The notes: generated by a model from the sequence alone, not told the origin. Shown: positions 38,868 to 48,402, numbered from the stretch's first letter. The stretch is 64,000 nt of DNA from Streptomyces sp. NBC_01750 (GCF_035918095.1 NZ_CP109137.1:3536001-3600000), one strand, 5' to 3'. Program-made: numbers and translations.

Positions 38868-40622
38868 GTGGATGCGCAAAGCCGTGGGCGGGCGGACGAG
38901 ATCGACCCCGCCGACCAGTGGGTATTCAACCCGCAGACAGGCAATTACGAACTGCGACTGGACCAATCCGGACAGCAGTCGTCGGCTGCGAAATCCACGG
39001 CTCCCAGAACCCCGGCACCGCGAAGTTCGACGCGCCGCAGTCCCGGCGTGCCCGGACAGGAGGCGCCGGGCAGGGAGGTTCCCGGCCGCGAGACTCCGGG
39101 ACGTGAGGTCCCGGGCCAGCGCTCTCGCCGCGCGGGCAGCGGCTCCGGCGGTACGCCGCCCCCCACTGCGGGCCGCCGCAAGCGCAAGCAGCCCAAGTCG
39201 CGCAAGAAGAAGGCGCTGCTGTGGACGGGCGGCGTGATGGCCTTCGTCGTCGCCGCCGGCTCCATCGGTGCGTACCTCGTCTACCAGCACTTCAACTCGA
39301 ACCTGAACACGGTCGACGTCACAGGCGCGGGCAGCGGCGGCTTCAAGAAGGACCAGGCCGTCAACATCCTGGTGATCGGCACGGACAAGCGGTCCGGCAA
39401 GGGCAACGACGGCTACGGCGACAAGAACAGCGTCGGCCACGCCGACACCTCGATCCTCTTCCATGTATCCAAGGACCGGACCAACGCGACCGCGCTGTCC
39501 ATCCCGCGTGACCTGATCACCGACATCCCGGACTGCGAGACCAAGACCGCGGACGGCGCCAAGGTCATACGTGGTACGCACAAGACCCGGTTCAACGAGA
39601 GCCTCGGCCAGGAGGGCCGCGACCCGGGCTGCACCATGCGTACGGTCAAGGCGCTCACCGGACTCACCGTCGACCACTTCATGATGGCCGACTTCAACGC
39701 GGTGAAGTCGATGACGACAGCCGTCGGCGGCGTCGAGGTCTGTCTCGCCAAGGACATCCATGACAAGGACTCCAAGCTCAACCTGCCGGCGGGCAAGCAC
39801 GTCCTCGAAGGGGAGCAGGCGCTCGCCTTCGTCCGCACCCGTCACTCGGTGGGCTTCGGCGGCGACCTGAGCCGGATCGAGATCCAGCAGCAGTTCCTGA
39901 GCTCGCTGATCCGGAAGATGAAGTCCAGCGACACCCTCTCCAGCCCCAGCAAGATGTGGGACCTGGCCGAGGCCGCCACCAAGGCGCTCACGGTCGACAG
40001 CGGGATAGGGAAGATCTCCAGGCTCCGCGATCTCGGTATGGAGCTCTCGAAGGTGAATCCGAAGAACATCACGTTCGCGACGGTGCCGGTGGTCGACAAC
40101 ACCGACGGCGCGACCGTGCTGCTCAATGAGTCCAAGGCCAAGCCGCTGTTCTCGATGATGCAGAACGACACCTCGCTCACCGAGGTGAAGCAGAAGGAGC
40201 AGGACGCCAAGAACAAGCAGCAGGGCCTGCTCACGGGGACCAGGGCGGCCGCCTCCGAGGTACGGGTCGCGGTCTTCAACGGCAGCGAGACGCAGGGCGC
40301 GGCACTGGCGACCCTGACCTGGCTGCAGAACGAGGAAGGCGTACTGAAGTCGAGCAATGAGGGCAACGCCCCGCAGAAGCTCGGCAGGACGACGCTGACG
40401 TACGCACCGAACCAGGCCGATCAGGCCCGCAAGCTCGCGGACCTGATGGGTCTGCCGGCCGCGGCACTGAAGCCGGGCACGAAGGATGCCGTGGGGCGTG
40501 CGGCGATGACGCTGACCCTCGGCTCCGACTACAAGGGCGCAGGGGTGCCCATCACCGGTCCGGCCAAGGCGCCGGAGGGTGTGCAGAAGGTAGAAGCAGA
40601 CAAACAGGTATGTGCCAAATGA
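38868..40622 (+). CDS. LCP family protein 2 with LytR_C domain
   Basis: A 584-aa protein. GTG start with GGAGGA 11 bp upstream. Cytoplasmic N-terminus begins with 'DEIDPADQWVFNPQTGNYEL' and has Pro/Gly/Arg repeats (REVPGRETPGREVPG). A membrane helix lies at about 114-141. The LCP domain has 'NILVIGTDKRSGKG', 'SIPRDLITDIP', 'GLTVDHFMMADF', 'ALAFVRTRHSVGFGGDLSR'. A LytR_C domain starts near 462 ('EVRVAVFNGSETQGAALA'). Predicted ligase of wall glycopolymers; 51 bp upstream of LCP 3, probably co-transcribed. Confidence 0.93.
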   Translation: MDAQSRGRADEIDPADQWVFNPQTGNYELRLDQSGQQSSAAKSTAPRTPAPRSSTRRSPGVPGQEAPGREVPGRETPGREVPGQRSRRAGSGSGGTPPPTAGRRKRKQPKSRKKKALLWTGGVMAFVVAAGSIGAYLVYQHFNSNLNTVDVTGAGSGGFKKDQAVNILVIGTDKRSGKGNDGYGDKNSVGHADTSILFHVSKDRTNATALSIPRDLITDIPDCETKTADGAKVIRGTHKTRFNESLGQEGRDPGCTMRTVKALTGLTVDHFMMADFNAVKSMTTAVGGVEVCLAKDIHDKDSKLNLPAGKHVLEGEQALAFVRTRHSVGFGGDLSRIEIQQQFLSSLIRKMKSSDTLSSPSKMWDLAEAATKALTVDSGIGKISRLRDLGMELSKVNPKNITFATVPVVDNTDGATVLLNESKAKPLFSMMQNDTSLTEVKQKEQDAKNKQQGLLTGTRAAASEVRVAVFNGSETQGAALATLTWLQNEEGVLKSSNEGNAPQKLGRTTLTYAPNQADQARKLADLMGLPAAALKPGTKDAVGRAAMTLTLGSDYKGAGVPITGPAKAPEGVQKVEADKQVCAK

Positions 40623-40673
40623 CGCCGGAACACCGGGTCATGGGGAGAGCCTGAACGACAGGGGGGACCCGGG

Positions 40674-42401
40674 GTGGGACAGAACAGGGTGCGGGGGGAG
40701 GGGACGCGGGACCGCGTCCGGCAGGCCCGTGAACTGGGATGGGACGACAGCCTGTACGGCGAGGGAGGGGAGGCTCCCAAGGGCCGCACGGACACGATCG
40801 GCCGCCAGGACCGGCACGACCAGCCGGGCGGCGACGACACCGCGACGGAGAACGGCGACGGCGGCGCGGAGAGCGGCCACCGGCGCGGTGGCCCGAGACG
40901 GCGCGAGAAACGCGGCAAGCGCCGGATACTGCGGTGGGTCGCGTCCGTGCTGTCGCTGCTGATACTCGGCACGGCGGGGGCCGGTTATCTGTACTACGAG
41001 CACCTCAACAGCAAGCTCAAGAAGGACGACCTCACGCTCGGCGGCAAGATGCGCGAGCACCAGGCCAACGCCGCGGGTCAGACGCCGCTGAACATCCTGC
41101 TGATCGGCTCGGACGCGCGGAACTCCAAGAAGAACCAGGAGCTCGGCGGCGCCAAGGAGACGTTCAACGGCGTGCCGTTGGCGGACGTACAGATGCTGGT
41201 GCACGTCTCGGCCGACCGCAGCAACATTTCGGTGATCAGCATGCCGCGCGACACCGTGCTGAAGATACCGGAGTGCAAGGACCCCGACACCGGCAAGACG
41301 TACCGCGCCACCAGGGAGGCGCCGACCAACGAGTCGCTGGGCCGTGGCGGACCCGGCTGCACGGTGGCCACCTGGTACGAGCTCACGGGCATCACCATCG
41401 ACCACTTCATGATGATCGACTTCGCGGGTGTGGTCTCCATGGCCGACGCCATCGGCGGCGTCCCGGTCTGCGTCGAGAAGAACGTCTACTCGCGCAACAA
41501 GAAAGGCCAGGGCTCCGGCCTCAAGCTGGAGGCGGGCACACACCCGGTCAAGGGCGAGCAGGCCCTGCAATGGCTGCGTACGCGCTACGGCTTCGACGAC
41601 GGCACCGACCTCGCCCGCACACGCGCGCAGCACATGTACATGAACTCGATGGTCCGGGAGCTGCGCAAGAACACCAAGCTCACCGACCCGGCCAAGCTGC
41701 GCAACCTCGCCGAGGCCGCCATCGACGCGCTCACCGTCGACAAGGGCATCAACACCGTCAAGGACCTGTACGACCTGGGCGAGGAGCTCAAGAGCGTTCC
41801 CACCGGCCGGATCACCATGACCACGATGCCGAACTTCTACTCCACGCGCTTCGAGGGGAAGGTCGAGCCCCAGCCAGGCGATGCCGAGCAGCTGTTCCGG
41901 ATGGTCCGCGAGGACATTCCGCTGGACGGCAAGGCCCCGAAGAAGCGGCCGACCACCACCCCGGCCGTGTCCAAGGACCCGGCGGCGGCGACCGGTGAGA
42001 TCGCGGTGATGGTGCAGAACGGCACCGGGGGCGACGGACAGATAGCCGAGAAGGGCCGTGCGACAGCGGTCGCCGGGGTCCTGACCGGTAAGGGGTACGC
42101 CCTGGCCAAGGCCGACAGCACGACCAACCCGCAGAAGAAGACGGTCATCCGCTTCTCCAACGCCGAGCTGGAGGGCGATGCGCAGGCGGTCGCCAAATCC
42201 CTCGGGATTCCGCTGACTTCGGTGAAGAAGTCGACCGAGGTCACCGGCATCAGCCTGATCGTGGGCGCGGACTGGCGTCAGGGAGATGCCTATCCGAAGT
42301 CGGCGGGGCAGCAGGACAACAAGACGCCGACGTCGGCGAAGCCCCTGAACGGCGAGGACAAGACGGCGTGCATGCCAGTGCAGGCCGGCTTCACCTGGTA
42401 G
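40674..42401 (+). CDS. LCP family protein 3 with LytR_C domain
   Basis: A 575-aa protein with GTG start. Cytoplasmic charged N-terminus, membrane helix at about 82-112 ('WVASVLSLLILGTAGAGYLY'), LCP domain with 'NILLIGSDARNSKKNQELGG', 'SMPRDTVLKIPECKD', 'GITIDHFMMIDFAGV', and a divergent 'ALQWLRTRYGFDDGTDLARTR'. LytR_C from about 442 ('EIAVMVQNGTGGDG'). The four regularly spaced cysteine positions ('PECKD', 'GPGCTVAT', 'VPVCVEK') could form an extracellular disulfide. Follows LCP 2 closely. Confidence 0.93.
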   Translation: MGQNRVRGEGTRDRVRQARELGWDDSLYGEGGEAPKGRTDTIGRQDRHDQPGGDDTATENGDGGAESGHRRGGPRRREKRGKRRILRWVASVLSLLILGTAGAGYLYYEHLNSKLKKDDLTLGGKMREHQANAAGQTPLNILLIGSDARNSKKNQELGGAKETFNGVPLADVQMLVHVSADRSNISVISMPRDTVLKIPECKDPDTGKTYRATREAPTNESLGRGGPGCTVATWYELTGITIDHFMMIDFAGVVSMADAIGGVPVCVEKNVYSRNKKGQGSGLKLEAGTHPVKGEQALQWLRTRYGFDDGTDLARTRAQHMYMNSMVRELRKNTKLTDPAKLRNLAEAAIDALTVDKGINTVKDLYDLGEELKSVPTGRITMTTMPNFYSTRFEGKVEPQPGDAEQLFRMVREDIPLDGKAPKKRPTTTPAVSKDPAAATGEIAVMVQNGTGGDGQIAEKGRATAVAGVLTGKGYALAKADSTTNPQKKTVIRFSNAELEGDAQAVAKSLGIPLTSVKKSTEVTGISLIVGADWRQGDAYPKSAGQQDNKTPTSAKPLNGEDKTACMPVQAGFTW

Positions 42402-42411
42402 GTCGTACGCG

Positions 42412-42447
42412 AAGGGCCCCGGGCACGCGATGCGTACCCGGGGCTCT
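42412..42447. terminator. Bidirectional hairpin terminator
   Basis: GGGCCCCGGGCAC pairs with GTACCCGGGGCTC across a short GCGATGC loop region, with AAG before and CTTCC after. Lies between the convergent LCP 3 and glycosyltransferase genes. Confidence 0.7.
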
Positions 42448-42456
42448 TCCTGCGTA

Positions 42457-43473
42457 TCAGGCGGAGGCCGTCCGCACAGCCGGACGGCGGCTCGCGATGA
42501 CCTTCTTCGCCAGCGATCGCGGGCTGGTGAGGAAGCCGTACCCCCACGACATGTGCATCGTGGCCAGCGCGACGGGGATCTGCAGTCGCGCCTTCAGCGG
42601 CAGGCCCCTGCCCGCGGGGACGGATCCGGCGGCGATCGCGGCCAGATAGCCGGCCGGCACCACAAAGCCCCACGAGCTGAGGGCAGCGCCGAGCACGAGG
42701 CCCGCGGCGATCGCGCAGAGGGCGGTCGGCGGGGCGAGGTAGCGGAGGTTGATGGAACCGGAGTGGTAGCGGGCGACGACATGGCGCCAGCGGCCGTAGT
42801 CCTTGTACTGCTTGGCCAGCGCCTTCACGGAGGGGCGCGGCCGGTACTGGACCTTGAGCTCCGGCGAGAACCAGATGAGGCCGCCCGCCTCGCGGATGCG
42901 GAAGTTCAGCTCCCAGTCCTGGGCGCGGATGAACTCCTCGTTGTAGCCGCCCTGTTGCTCCAGCGCCTCGCGCCGGAAGACACCCAGATACACGGTTTCG
43001 GCCGGGGCCGCCGTGCCGCCGGTGTGGAAGGCGGCGTTGCCCACGCCTATTTTCGAGGTCATGGCGGCCGCGACCGCGTGCTCCCAGTCGTTCTCGCCCT
43101 CGGCGTGCATGATGCCGCCGACGTTCTGCGCGCCGGTCTCCTCCAGGAGCCGGACGGCGGTGGCGATGTAGTTGGCCGACAGCATGCCGTGCCCGTCGAC
43201 CCGTACCACGATCGGATGGCGCGATGCCTTGATGGCGGCATTCAGCGCGGCCGGCGTGCGGCCGGTGGGGTTCGGGACGGTGTGGACGCGGGGGTCCTCC
43301 CGTACGAGCTCGGCGGCGATCTCGTCGGTGCGGTCCGTGGACGGTCCGAGCGCGATCACCACCTCCATCTCGCCGTCGTAATCCTGCTCGAGGATGTGAC
43401 GGACGGAGTCACGCAGATGCCGCTCCTCGTTGAGGACCGGCATGATCACGGAGACAGCGGGTGTGGCGTTCAT
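42457..43473 (-). CDS. Glycosyltransferase family 2 membrane protein
   Basis: A 338-aa protein starting MNATPAVSVIMPVLNEERHL. The GT2 fold shows 'PVLNEERHLRDSVRHIL', 'VVRVDGHGMLSANYIATA', and 'GAQNVGGIMHAEG', with the acceptor-side 'RAQDWELNFRIREAGG'. The last 100 residues hold two or three hydrophobic segments near the C-terminus. Overall like succinoglycan/hyaluronan-type enzymes ('GRWRHVVARYHSGSINLRY'). It probably adds a sugar to a lipid-linked wall polymer. It lies divergent to LCP 4 with 121 bp between starts, consistent with that role. Confidence 0.88.
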   Translation of the reverse strand: MNATPAVSVIMPVLNEERHLRDSVRHILEQDYDGEMEVVIALGPSTDRTDEIAAELVREDPRVHTVPNPTGRTPAALNAAIKASRHPIVVRVDGHGMLSANYIATAVRLLEETGAQNVGGIMHAEGENDWEHAVAAAMTSKIGVGNAAFHTGGTAAPAETVYLGVFRREALEQQGGYNEEFIRAQDWELNFRIREAGGLIWFSPELKVQYRPRPSVKALAKQYKDYGRWRHVVARYHSGSINLRYLAPPTALCAIAAGLVLGAALSSWGFVVPAGYLAAIAAGSVPAGRGLPLKARLQIPVALATMHMSWGYGFLTSPRSLAKKVIASRRPAVRTASA

Positions 43474-43594
43474 CGGTCGCCACGTTACCGCGAACGGGGG
43501 ACACGGACGCGCGGCGGCCGGGTCGCTGCCCGTTGTCGCAGATCGTATGGGCCTACGGTGCTCGCGATCCCTGTCACTCGCGGAGGTGTCCCAC

Positions 43595-45079
43595 GTGCCC
43601 ACGCCGCCCCGCTCCCGCCGTCCGCAGCCGACCGCTCAGCCCAGGACCGGACGGCCGGCCGGGAAGAGACGGCCGGCCGGGAGCAGACGGCCGGTGAAGC
43701 GGCCCCGCTGGGGAATGCGGGTGGCGACATCGCTCTCGGTCCTGGTGCTGAGCGCGGGCGGCATCGGGCATGCGGTGATGACGAGCGTGGACACCGGCAT
43801 CGGCCGCATCGACCCGTTCAGGGACATGAAGAACCGGCCCGACGGGGGCCACGGCATGAATCTGCTCCTCGTCGGCACCGACGGGCGCGACAAGATCACG
43901 CCGCAGGAGAAGCGGAAGTACCGTCTGGGCGGCGCGCCCTGCCGCTGCACCGACACGATCATGCTGGTGCACATCTCGGCGGACCGGGAGCGCGCGAGTG
44001 TGGTGAGCCTGCCGCGGGACAGCTACACCGAGATCCCCGAGCACACCGTCGCCGCCACCGGCAAGCACCACAAACCACACCCGATCAAGCTCAACGCGGT
44101 GTACTCGGAAGGCGGGCCGGGCCTGACGGTGCGGACTGTCGAGCACATGACCAAGGTGAAGATCGACCACTATCTGGAGGTCGACTTCACCAGCTTCATG
44201 AAGACGGTGGACACGCTGGGCGGGGTGGAGATCTGCAACGCCAGGCCGCTGAAGGACTCGTACACCGGTCTGAATCTGGGCGTCGGCACGCACAGGCTCA
44301 CCGGCGGCCAGGCGCTGCAGTATGTGCGCTCGCGCCATATCGACGGGACCGCGGACCTGGGCCGGATGCAGCGCCAGCAGCGCTTTCTCGCGGCTCTCAT
44401 CCACCAGGCGAGCAGCAGCGGCGTCCTGCTGAACCCGGTCAAGTTCCGGGATGTCGCCTCGACGATGCTGAACTCCGTACGGGCCGACCGGGGCTTCGGA
44501 CCGGAGGAGATGCTCGCGCTCGGCGAGGCGATGCGCGACTTCACGCCCGCCTCGTCGGAGTTCACGTCCGTGCCGGTCCGCCCCGCCGGCAGATGGACCA
44601 AGGGCCTCGGCTCCACGGTGAAGTGGGACCGCGCGAAGTCGGAGAAGCTCTTCCAGATGCTGCGCGAGGACAAGCCGCTCGCGCCGCACCCGCCGAAGAC
44701 GCGGAAGGCGACGGTGGTCGATGTGCCGCCGCGGCAGATCCGCGTGCAGGTCTACAACGGCACGCCCACCGACGGACTCGGCAGGACGGTCGACACTGCC
44801 CTGCACTCCACCGGCTTCAACACCACTCGCACGCCGCTGAACGGCGGGAGCCGCGAGGTGCGCCGCACCTATGTGACGTACGACCCACGCTGGGACCGCT
44901 CGGCGAAGTCGCTCGCGGCCGCGCTGCCGGGGTGCGAGCTGCGGGCGGTCAAGCGGCAGGGGCCGACACTGAAGGTGACAGCGGGGCGGGACTACAAGGG
45001 CGTCACGCCGGTGCGGGCGGAGGAGGTGTACCGGGGCAGGTTCGCCGCGGCCACCGGAGACCAGGTCGTCTGCCCGTGA
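43595..45079 (+). CDS. LCP family protein 4 with LytR_C domain
   Basis: A 494-aa protein. GTG at 43595 is fixed by a perfect GGAGGT seven bases upstream; longer frames starting inside the divergent GT gene are rejected. The N-terminus is Arg/Pro-rich with RPAGKRRPAGSRRPVKRP repeats, and a membrane helix lies at about 39-65. LCP domain: 'NLLLVGTDGRDKITPQEKR', 'SLPRDSYTEIPEH', 'KIDHYLEVDFTSF', 'ALQYVRSRHIDG'. LytR_C from about 378 ('IRVQVYNGTPTDGLG'). Ends 7 bp from the convergent thioesterase gene. Confidence 0.93.
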   Translation: MPTPPRSRRPQPTAQPRTGRPAGKRRPAGSRRPVKRPRWGMRVATSLSVLVLSAGGIGHAVMTSVDTGIGRIDPFRDMKNRPDGGHGMNLLLVGTDGRDKITPQEKRKYRLGGAPCRCTDTIMLVHISADRERASVVSLPRDSYTEIPEHTVAATGKHHKPHPIKLNAVYSEGGPGLTVRTVEHMTKVKIDHYLEVDFTSFMKTVDTLGGVEICNARPLKDSYTGLNLGVGTHRLTGGQALQYVRSRHIDGTADLGRMQRQQRFLAALIHQASSSGVLLNPVKFRDVASTMLNSVRADRGFGPEEMLALGEAMRDFTPASSEFTSVPVRPAGRWTKGLGSTVKWDRAKSEKLFQMLREDKPLAPHPPKTRKATVVDVPPRQIRVQVYNGTPTDGLGRTVDTALHSTGFNTTRTPLNGGSREVRRTYVTYDPRWDRSAKSLAAALPGCELRAVKRQGPTLKVTAGRDYKGVTPVRAEEVYRGRFAAATGDQVVCP

Positions 45080-45086
45080 GGCCCGG

Positions 45087-45635
45087 TCAGTCCTCGATGC
45101 CCTCGGCGGCGCGCTTCTCCCGCAGCTCCTTGATCGCGCGGCGCCGGGCGAGGCGGTGTGTGCGGCGGATCTGCGCCTCCTGGTAGCGCCGCCGGTCGCG
45201 CTCGGTCTCGGGGATCACGGGCGGTACGCGACGGGGCTTGCCGTCGCCGTCGACCGCCGCGAAGACGAGATAGGCGCTGCCGACCTGCTGCGCCGGGGTG
45301 GACTCGTTCCAGCGCTCGGCCAGGACCCGTACGCCGACCTCCATCGAGGACCGTCCTGTCCAGTTGACCTGGGCCTTCACATGAACCAGATCACCGACCC
45401 TGACCGGCTCCAGGAAGACCATCTCGTCCATGGAGGCGGTGACCGCCGGCCCGCCCGAGTGGCGCCCGGCGACCGCGCCCGCCGCGTCGTCCACCAGCTT
45501 CATGATCACGCCGCCGTGCACCGTGCCGAGGAGATTGGTGTCACTGCCGGTCATGATGTGGCTAAGGGTGGTACGGGACGCTGCGGTGGGCTTGCCCGGT
45601 ATCTCTGTCTCCGGGCGCTGGGCCTGATCTGTCAT
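45087..45635 (-). CDS. Hotdog-fold acyl-CoA thioesterase
   Basis: A 182-aa protein starting MTDQAQRPETEIPGK. The single hotdog domain shows 'HIMTGSDTNLLGTVHGGVIM', 'KLVDDAAGAVAGRHSGG' and 'FLEPVRVGDLVHVKAQVNW', as in the BFIT/ACOT thioesterases that hydrolyse acyl-CoA. A basic C-terminal extension of about 45 residues (RTHRLARRRAIKELREKR) follows. Two alternative upstream starts (45647, 45659) are possible. It sits convergently between two LCP genes with no evident link to them. Confidence 0.9.
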   Translation of the reverse strand: MTDQAQRPETEIPGKPTAASRTTLSHIMTGSDTNLLGTVHGGVIMKLVDDAAGAVAGRHSGGPAVTASMDEMVFLEPVRVGDLVHVKAQVNWTGRSSMEVGVRVLAERWNESTPAQQVGSAYLVFAAVDGDGKPRRVPPVIPETERDRRRYQEAQIRRTHRLARRRAIKELREKRAAEGIED

Positions 45636-45742
45636 GCGGACCACCATATGCCGGGCCACATTGCATCAGCTTCGCAACAGCCCTGGTGCTATTCCCCACA
45701 CGCCCTGTGAGGCACGGGGGCGATGACTGCACACTGGTCCGC

Positions 45743-47020
45743 ATGAACGATTGGCCCGATGGGTGGTCCGACGACCGCGGCAACGGAAACGGACGCGGCT
45801 ATGGACGCGGCAGCTCGGGCGCGCAGCCCGAGGGCGCGCGCGTGATGCGCCATGTCCAGCGGCCTGCCCCTCCGCAGCGCGGCGGCGTCCCGCCGCAGTC
45901 GCGGGGGTACGACGATGGCTATGACCAGCAGGCGTACGACAGCGGCTACAACACGGGCCAGGTCTACGGCTCCCCGGGCGGCGGCCAGGGCGGCGACGGA
46001 GGCCCTCCGTACGGCCGTCCGCCGCGCAGCGGCCCGGCCCCGGACTGGCGCCGCCGGCTCAAGATAGGTTCGCTGACGCTGGTCGTACTGCTGCTCGCGG
46101 TCTCCATAGGCACGTACTTCTGGGCCGACTCCAAGCTCAAGCGCGAGGTCGACCTCGCCAAGGTCATCGAGCGGCCGGGCAGCGGCGAGGGCACGAACTA
46201 TCTGATCGTGGGTTCCGACAGCCGTGAGGGCATGTCGGCCGACGAGAAGAAGAAGCTCCACACGGGCTCGGCCGAGGGCAAGCGGACCGACTCGATGATG
46301 ATCCTGCACGACGGCTCGAACGGCCCGACGCTGATCTCGCTGCCGCGCGACTCGGACGTGGAGATACCGTCCTTCAAGGGCTCGGACTCCGGCAAGCTGT
46401 TCCCGGCGAAGGGCCGGCACACCAAGTTGAACGCCGCTTACGCGGAGGACGGCCCGGAGCTGCTGGTCCGCACGGTGGAGCACAACACGGGCCTGCGCAT
46501 CGACCACTACGTCGAGATCGGCTTCGCGGGTTTCGCGAACATCGTGGACGCGATCGGCGGCGTCGAGATCGACATCCCGAAGGCCTTCAAGGACAAGAAC
46601 TCGGGCGCGGACTTCCAGGCGGGCAAGCAGACCCTCAACGGCGAGCAGTCGCTGGCCTTCGTACGGACGCGGTACGCGTTCGCGGGCAGCGACCTGGACC
46701 GTACGAAGAACCAGCAGAAGTTCCTCGCGTCCCTGGCGAGCCAGACGGCGACGCCGGGCACGATCCTCAACCCGTTCAAGCTCTACCCGACCATGGGCGC
46801 GGGCCTGGACACGCTCATCGTCGACAAGGACATGTCCCTGTGGTCGCTGGGCAAGATGTTCTTCGCGATGAAGGGCGTCACGGGCGGCGAGGGCAAGTCC
46901 ATGAACATGCCGATCTCGGGCAGCACGGGCGGGAACCTGGTCTGGGACAAGGAGAAGGTCAAGCAGCTCGTGCAGCAGCTGAAGAACGACGAGAAGGTCA
47001 CGGTCACCTCGGACCGCTGA
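45743..47020 (+). CDS. LCP family protein 5
   Basis: A 425-aa protein starting MNDWPDGWSDDRGNGNG. The cytoplasmic N-terminus (about 100 residues) is rich in Gly, Tyr, Gln and Pro ('GYDDGYDQQAYDSGYNTGQ'), then a membrane helix at about 105-128. LCP domain: 'NYLIVGSDSREGMSADEKKK', 'SLPRDSDVEIPSFKG', 'GLRIDHYVEIGFAGF', 'SLAFVRTRYAFAGSDLDRTK'. No LytR_C. Predicted glycopolymer-peptidoglycan ligase. Its 3' end overlaps the convergent MFS gene by 17 bp. Confidence 0.93.
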   Translation: MNDWPDGWSDDRGNGNGRGYGRGSSGAQPEGARVMRHVQRPAPPQRGGVPPQSRGYDDGYDQQAYDSGYNTGQVYGSPGGGQGGDGGPPYGRPPRSGPAPDWRRRLKIGSLTLVVLLLAVSIGTYFWADSKLKREVDLAKVIERPGSGEGTNYLIVGSDSREGMSADEKKKLHTGSAEGKRTDSMMILHDGSNGPTLISLPRDSDVEIPSFKGSDSGKLFPAKGRHTKLNAAYAEDGPELLVRTVEHNTGLRIDHYVEIGFAGFANIVDAIGGVEIDIPKAFKDKNSGADFQAGKQTLNGEQSLAFVRTRYAFAGSDLDRTKNQQKFLASLASQTATPGTILNPFKLYPTMGAGLDTLIVDKDMSLWSLGKMFFAMKGVTGGEGKSMNMPISGSTGGNLVWDKEKVKQLVQQLKNDEKVTVTSDR

Positions 47021-48272
47021 CCCCCACGGCGGTGCCGCCGGAAGCGGCGGCCCGCTGTGCGTGAGGGTCGCGCAGGGTCCGGATCTCGCGGGTGAACATC
47101 GGCAGCGCGGACAGGGCGATGCCCGCGCTGCCGACCGCCATGGCTCCGGTGCTGCCGAGCGCCCCGCCCAGGACACCGCCGAGCGCAGCGCCGAGCGGGA
47201 GCACGCCGAAGGTGAAGGTGCGGTACGCGCCGTTGCTGCGCGCGAGCGCTGTCCTGGGGATCAGCAGCTGCCGGATCGTGACGGACAGCACATTGGCGCT
47301 GCCGAGCCCGATGCCGGAGAGCAGCTGGCAGGCGGCGAGCAGCACTCCGTACGACAGACCGCGCCCGGGCAGCAGGGGCAGCGCGAGCGGCACACCCGTG
47401 GACAGGACGAGCGATACGGCGAAGGCGCGGCCGTAGCCGAGCCGGGCCGCGACCCGCAGGCCGAGCATTGCGCCCAGGAAGGCCCCGGCGCCACCCGCGC
47501 TCAGCGCCAGGCCGTAGCCGCCGGCGGACAGTCCGCGCTCCTTGACCGCGAGGACGACCAGATTGACGACGAGGATCTGCGCGGACGCGTTGTAGAGCGC
47601 TGCGTGGGCGGTGAGCGAGCGCAGGAACGGGCTGACCCGGATCTGCCGCACCCCTTCCCCGATGCCGGGCCTGGCGTCCTGGGCGGCGGGCTCGGGCTCG
47701 GCCCGCCGGGCGCCCGCGATGCCGAGTGCGCTCGCGACATACGAGAGGGCGTCGGCGAGGACGGCGAAGGCAGGCCCGAGGAGCTGCACGAGCAGACCGG
47801 CGATGCCCGGCCCGCCGACCTGTGCGGCCGTCGACGATCCCTGCAAAGCGCGGTTGGCCGCGGCGAGTTCGGCGTCTTCGACCAGGTCCGGTACGTACGC
47901 GAAGCTCGCGATGTCGAAGACGACGCTCGCCGCGCCGACGACGAGGGCGACCGCCACCAGCAGCCCGAGCGACATCGCGCCGAACCCCCAGGCCACTGGC
48001 ACCGCCCCGAGCGCGGCGGCCCGCAGCACGTCGGCCGCGATCATCACGGGGCGCCTGCGCCGGTGCTCCAGCCAGTGCCCGGCGAGGAGCGGCAGGGCGA
48101 CGCTGGGCAGATAGCCGGCGGTGGCGACGGCGCTGACGCCGGCGGCTCCCGCGTCGAGGGTGAGGGCCGCGGTGAGGGGGAGGGCGACGGCGGTGACGTG
48201 CGTCCCGACGGCGGAGACGGTGTGTCCGGCCCAGAACAGCCGGAAGTCCCGGTCGCGCGCCAACGACCCCAT
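47004..48272 (-). CDS. MFS transporter
   Basis: A 422-aa membrane protein with about 12 helices. The N-terminal 'FRLFWAGHTVSAVGTHVTAV' and 'LAGHWLEHRRRRPVMIAADV' (loop 2-3 motif) are typical of MFS drug/efflux exporters of the enterobactin-exporter-like group. Substrate unknown. A GGTTACC/GGTAACC inverted repeat (48273-48279 and 48298-48304) directly before the start codon is a likely operator. The 3' end overlaps LCP 5 by 17 bp. Confidence 0.9.
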   Translation of the reverse strand: MGSLARDRDFRLFWAGHTVSAVGTHVTAVALPLTAALTLDAGAAGVSAVATAGYLPSVALPLLAGHWLEHRRRRPVMIAADVLRAAALGAVPVAWGFGAMSLGLLVAVALVVGAASVVFDIASFAYVPDLVEDAELAAANRALQGSSTAAQVGGPGIAGLLVQLLGPAFAVLADALSYVASALGIAGARRAEPEPAAQDARPGIGEGVRQIRVSPFLRSLTAHAALYNASAQILVVNLVVLAVKERGLSAGGYGLALSAGGAGAFLGAMLGLRVAARLGYGRAFAVSLVLSTGVPLALPLLPGRGLSYGVLLAACQLLSGIGLGSANVLSVTIRQLLIPRTALARSNGAYRTFTFGVLPLGAALGGVLGGALGSTGAMAVGSAGIALSALPMFTREIRTLRDPHAQRAAASGGTAVGVSGPR

Positions 48273-48304
48273 GGTTACCCCTTAACCACAGTTATCAGGT
48301 AACC
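48273..48304 (-). promoter_or_regulatory. Perfect inverted repeat GGTTACC...GGTAACC before MFS gene
   Basis: GGTTACC at 48273-48279 and its exact reverse complement GGTAACC at 48298-48304, 18 bp apart, immediately upstream of the MFS ATG. The region also contains TTAACC and GTTATC. Position and symmetry suggest a repressor site. Related GTTAC/GTAAC motifs occur before two more genes within 3.5 kb. Confidence 0.5.
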
Positions 48305-48356
48305 GCCAGTCCATCATGAAACCCGGCCCCGGTGAAGCCCGTGGCGGGCGGAAATG

Positions 48357-48384
48357 ACAGAGGCACCCCGAAGGGTGCCTCTGT
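48357..48384 (-). terminator. Hairpin terminator after acyl-CoA dehydrogenase gene
   Basis: Perfect 12-bp stem ACAGAGGCACCC / GGGTGCCTCTGT with a CGAA tetraloop, 18 bp beyond the stop of the acyl-CoA dehydrogenase gene on the minus strand. Confidence 0.8.
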
Positions 48385-48402
48385 GCGTGAACTTCCCTGC
48401 GG

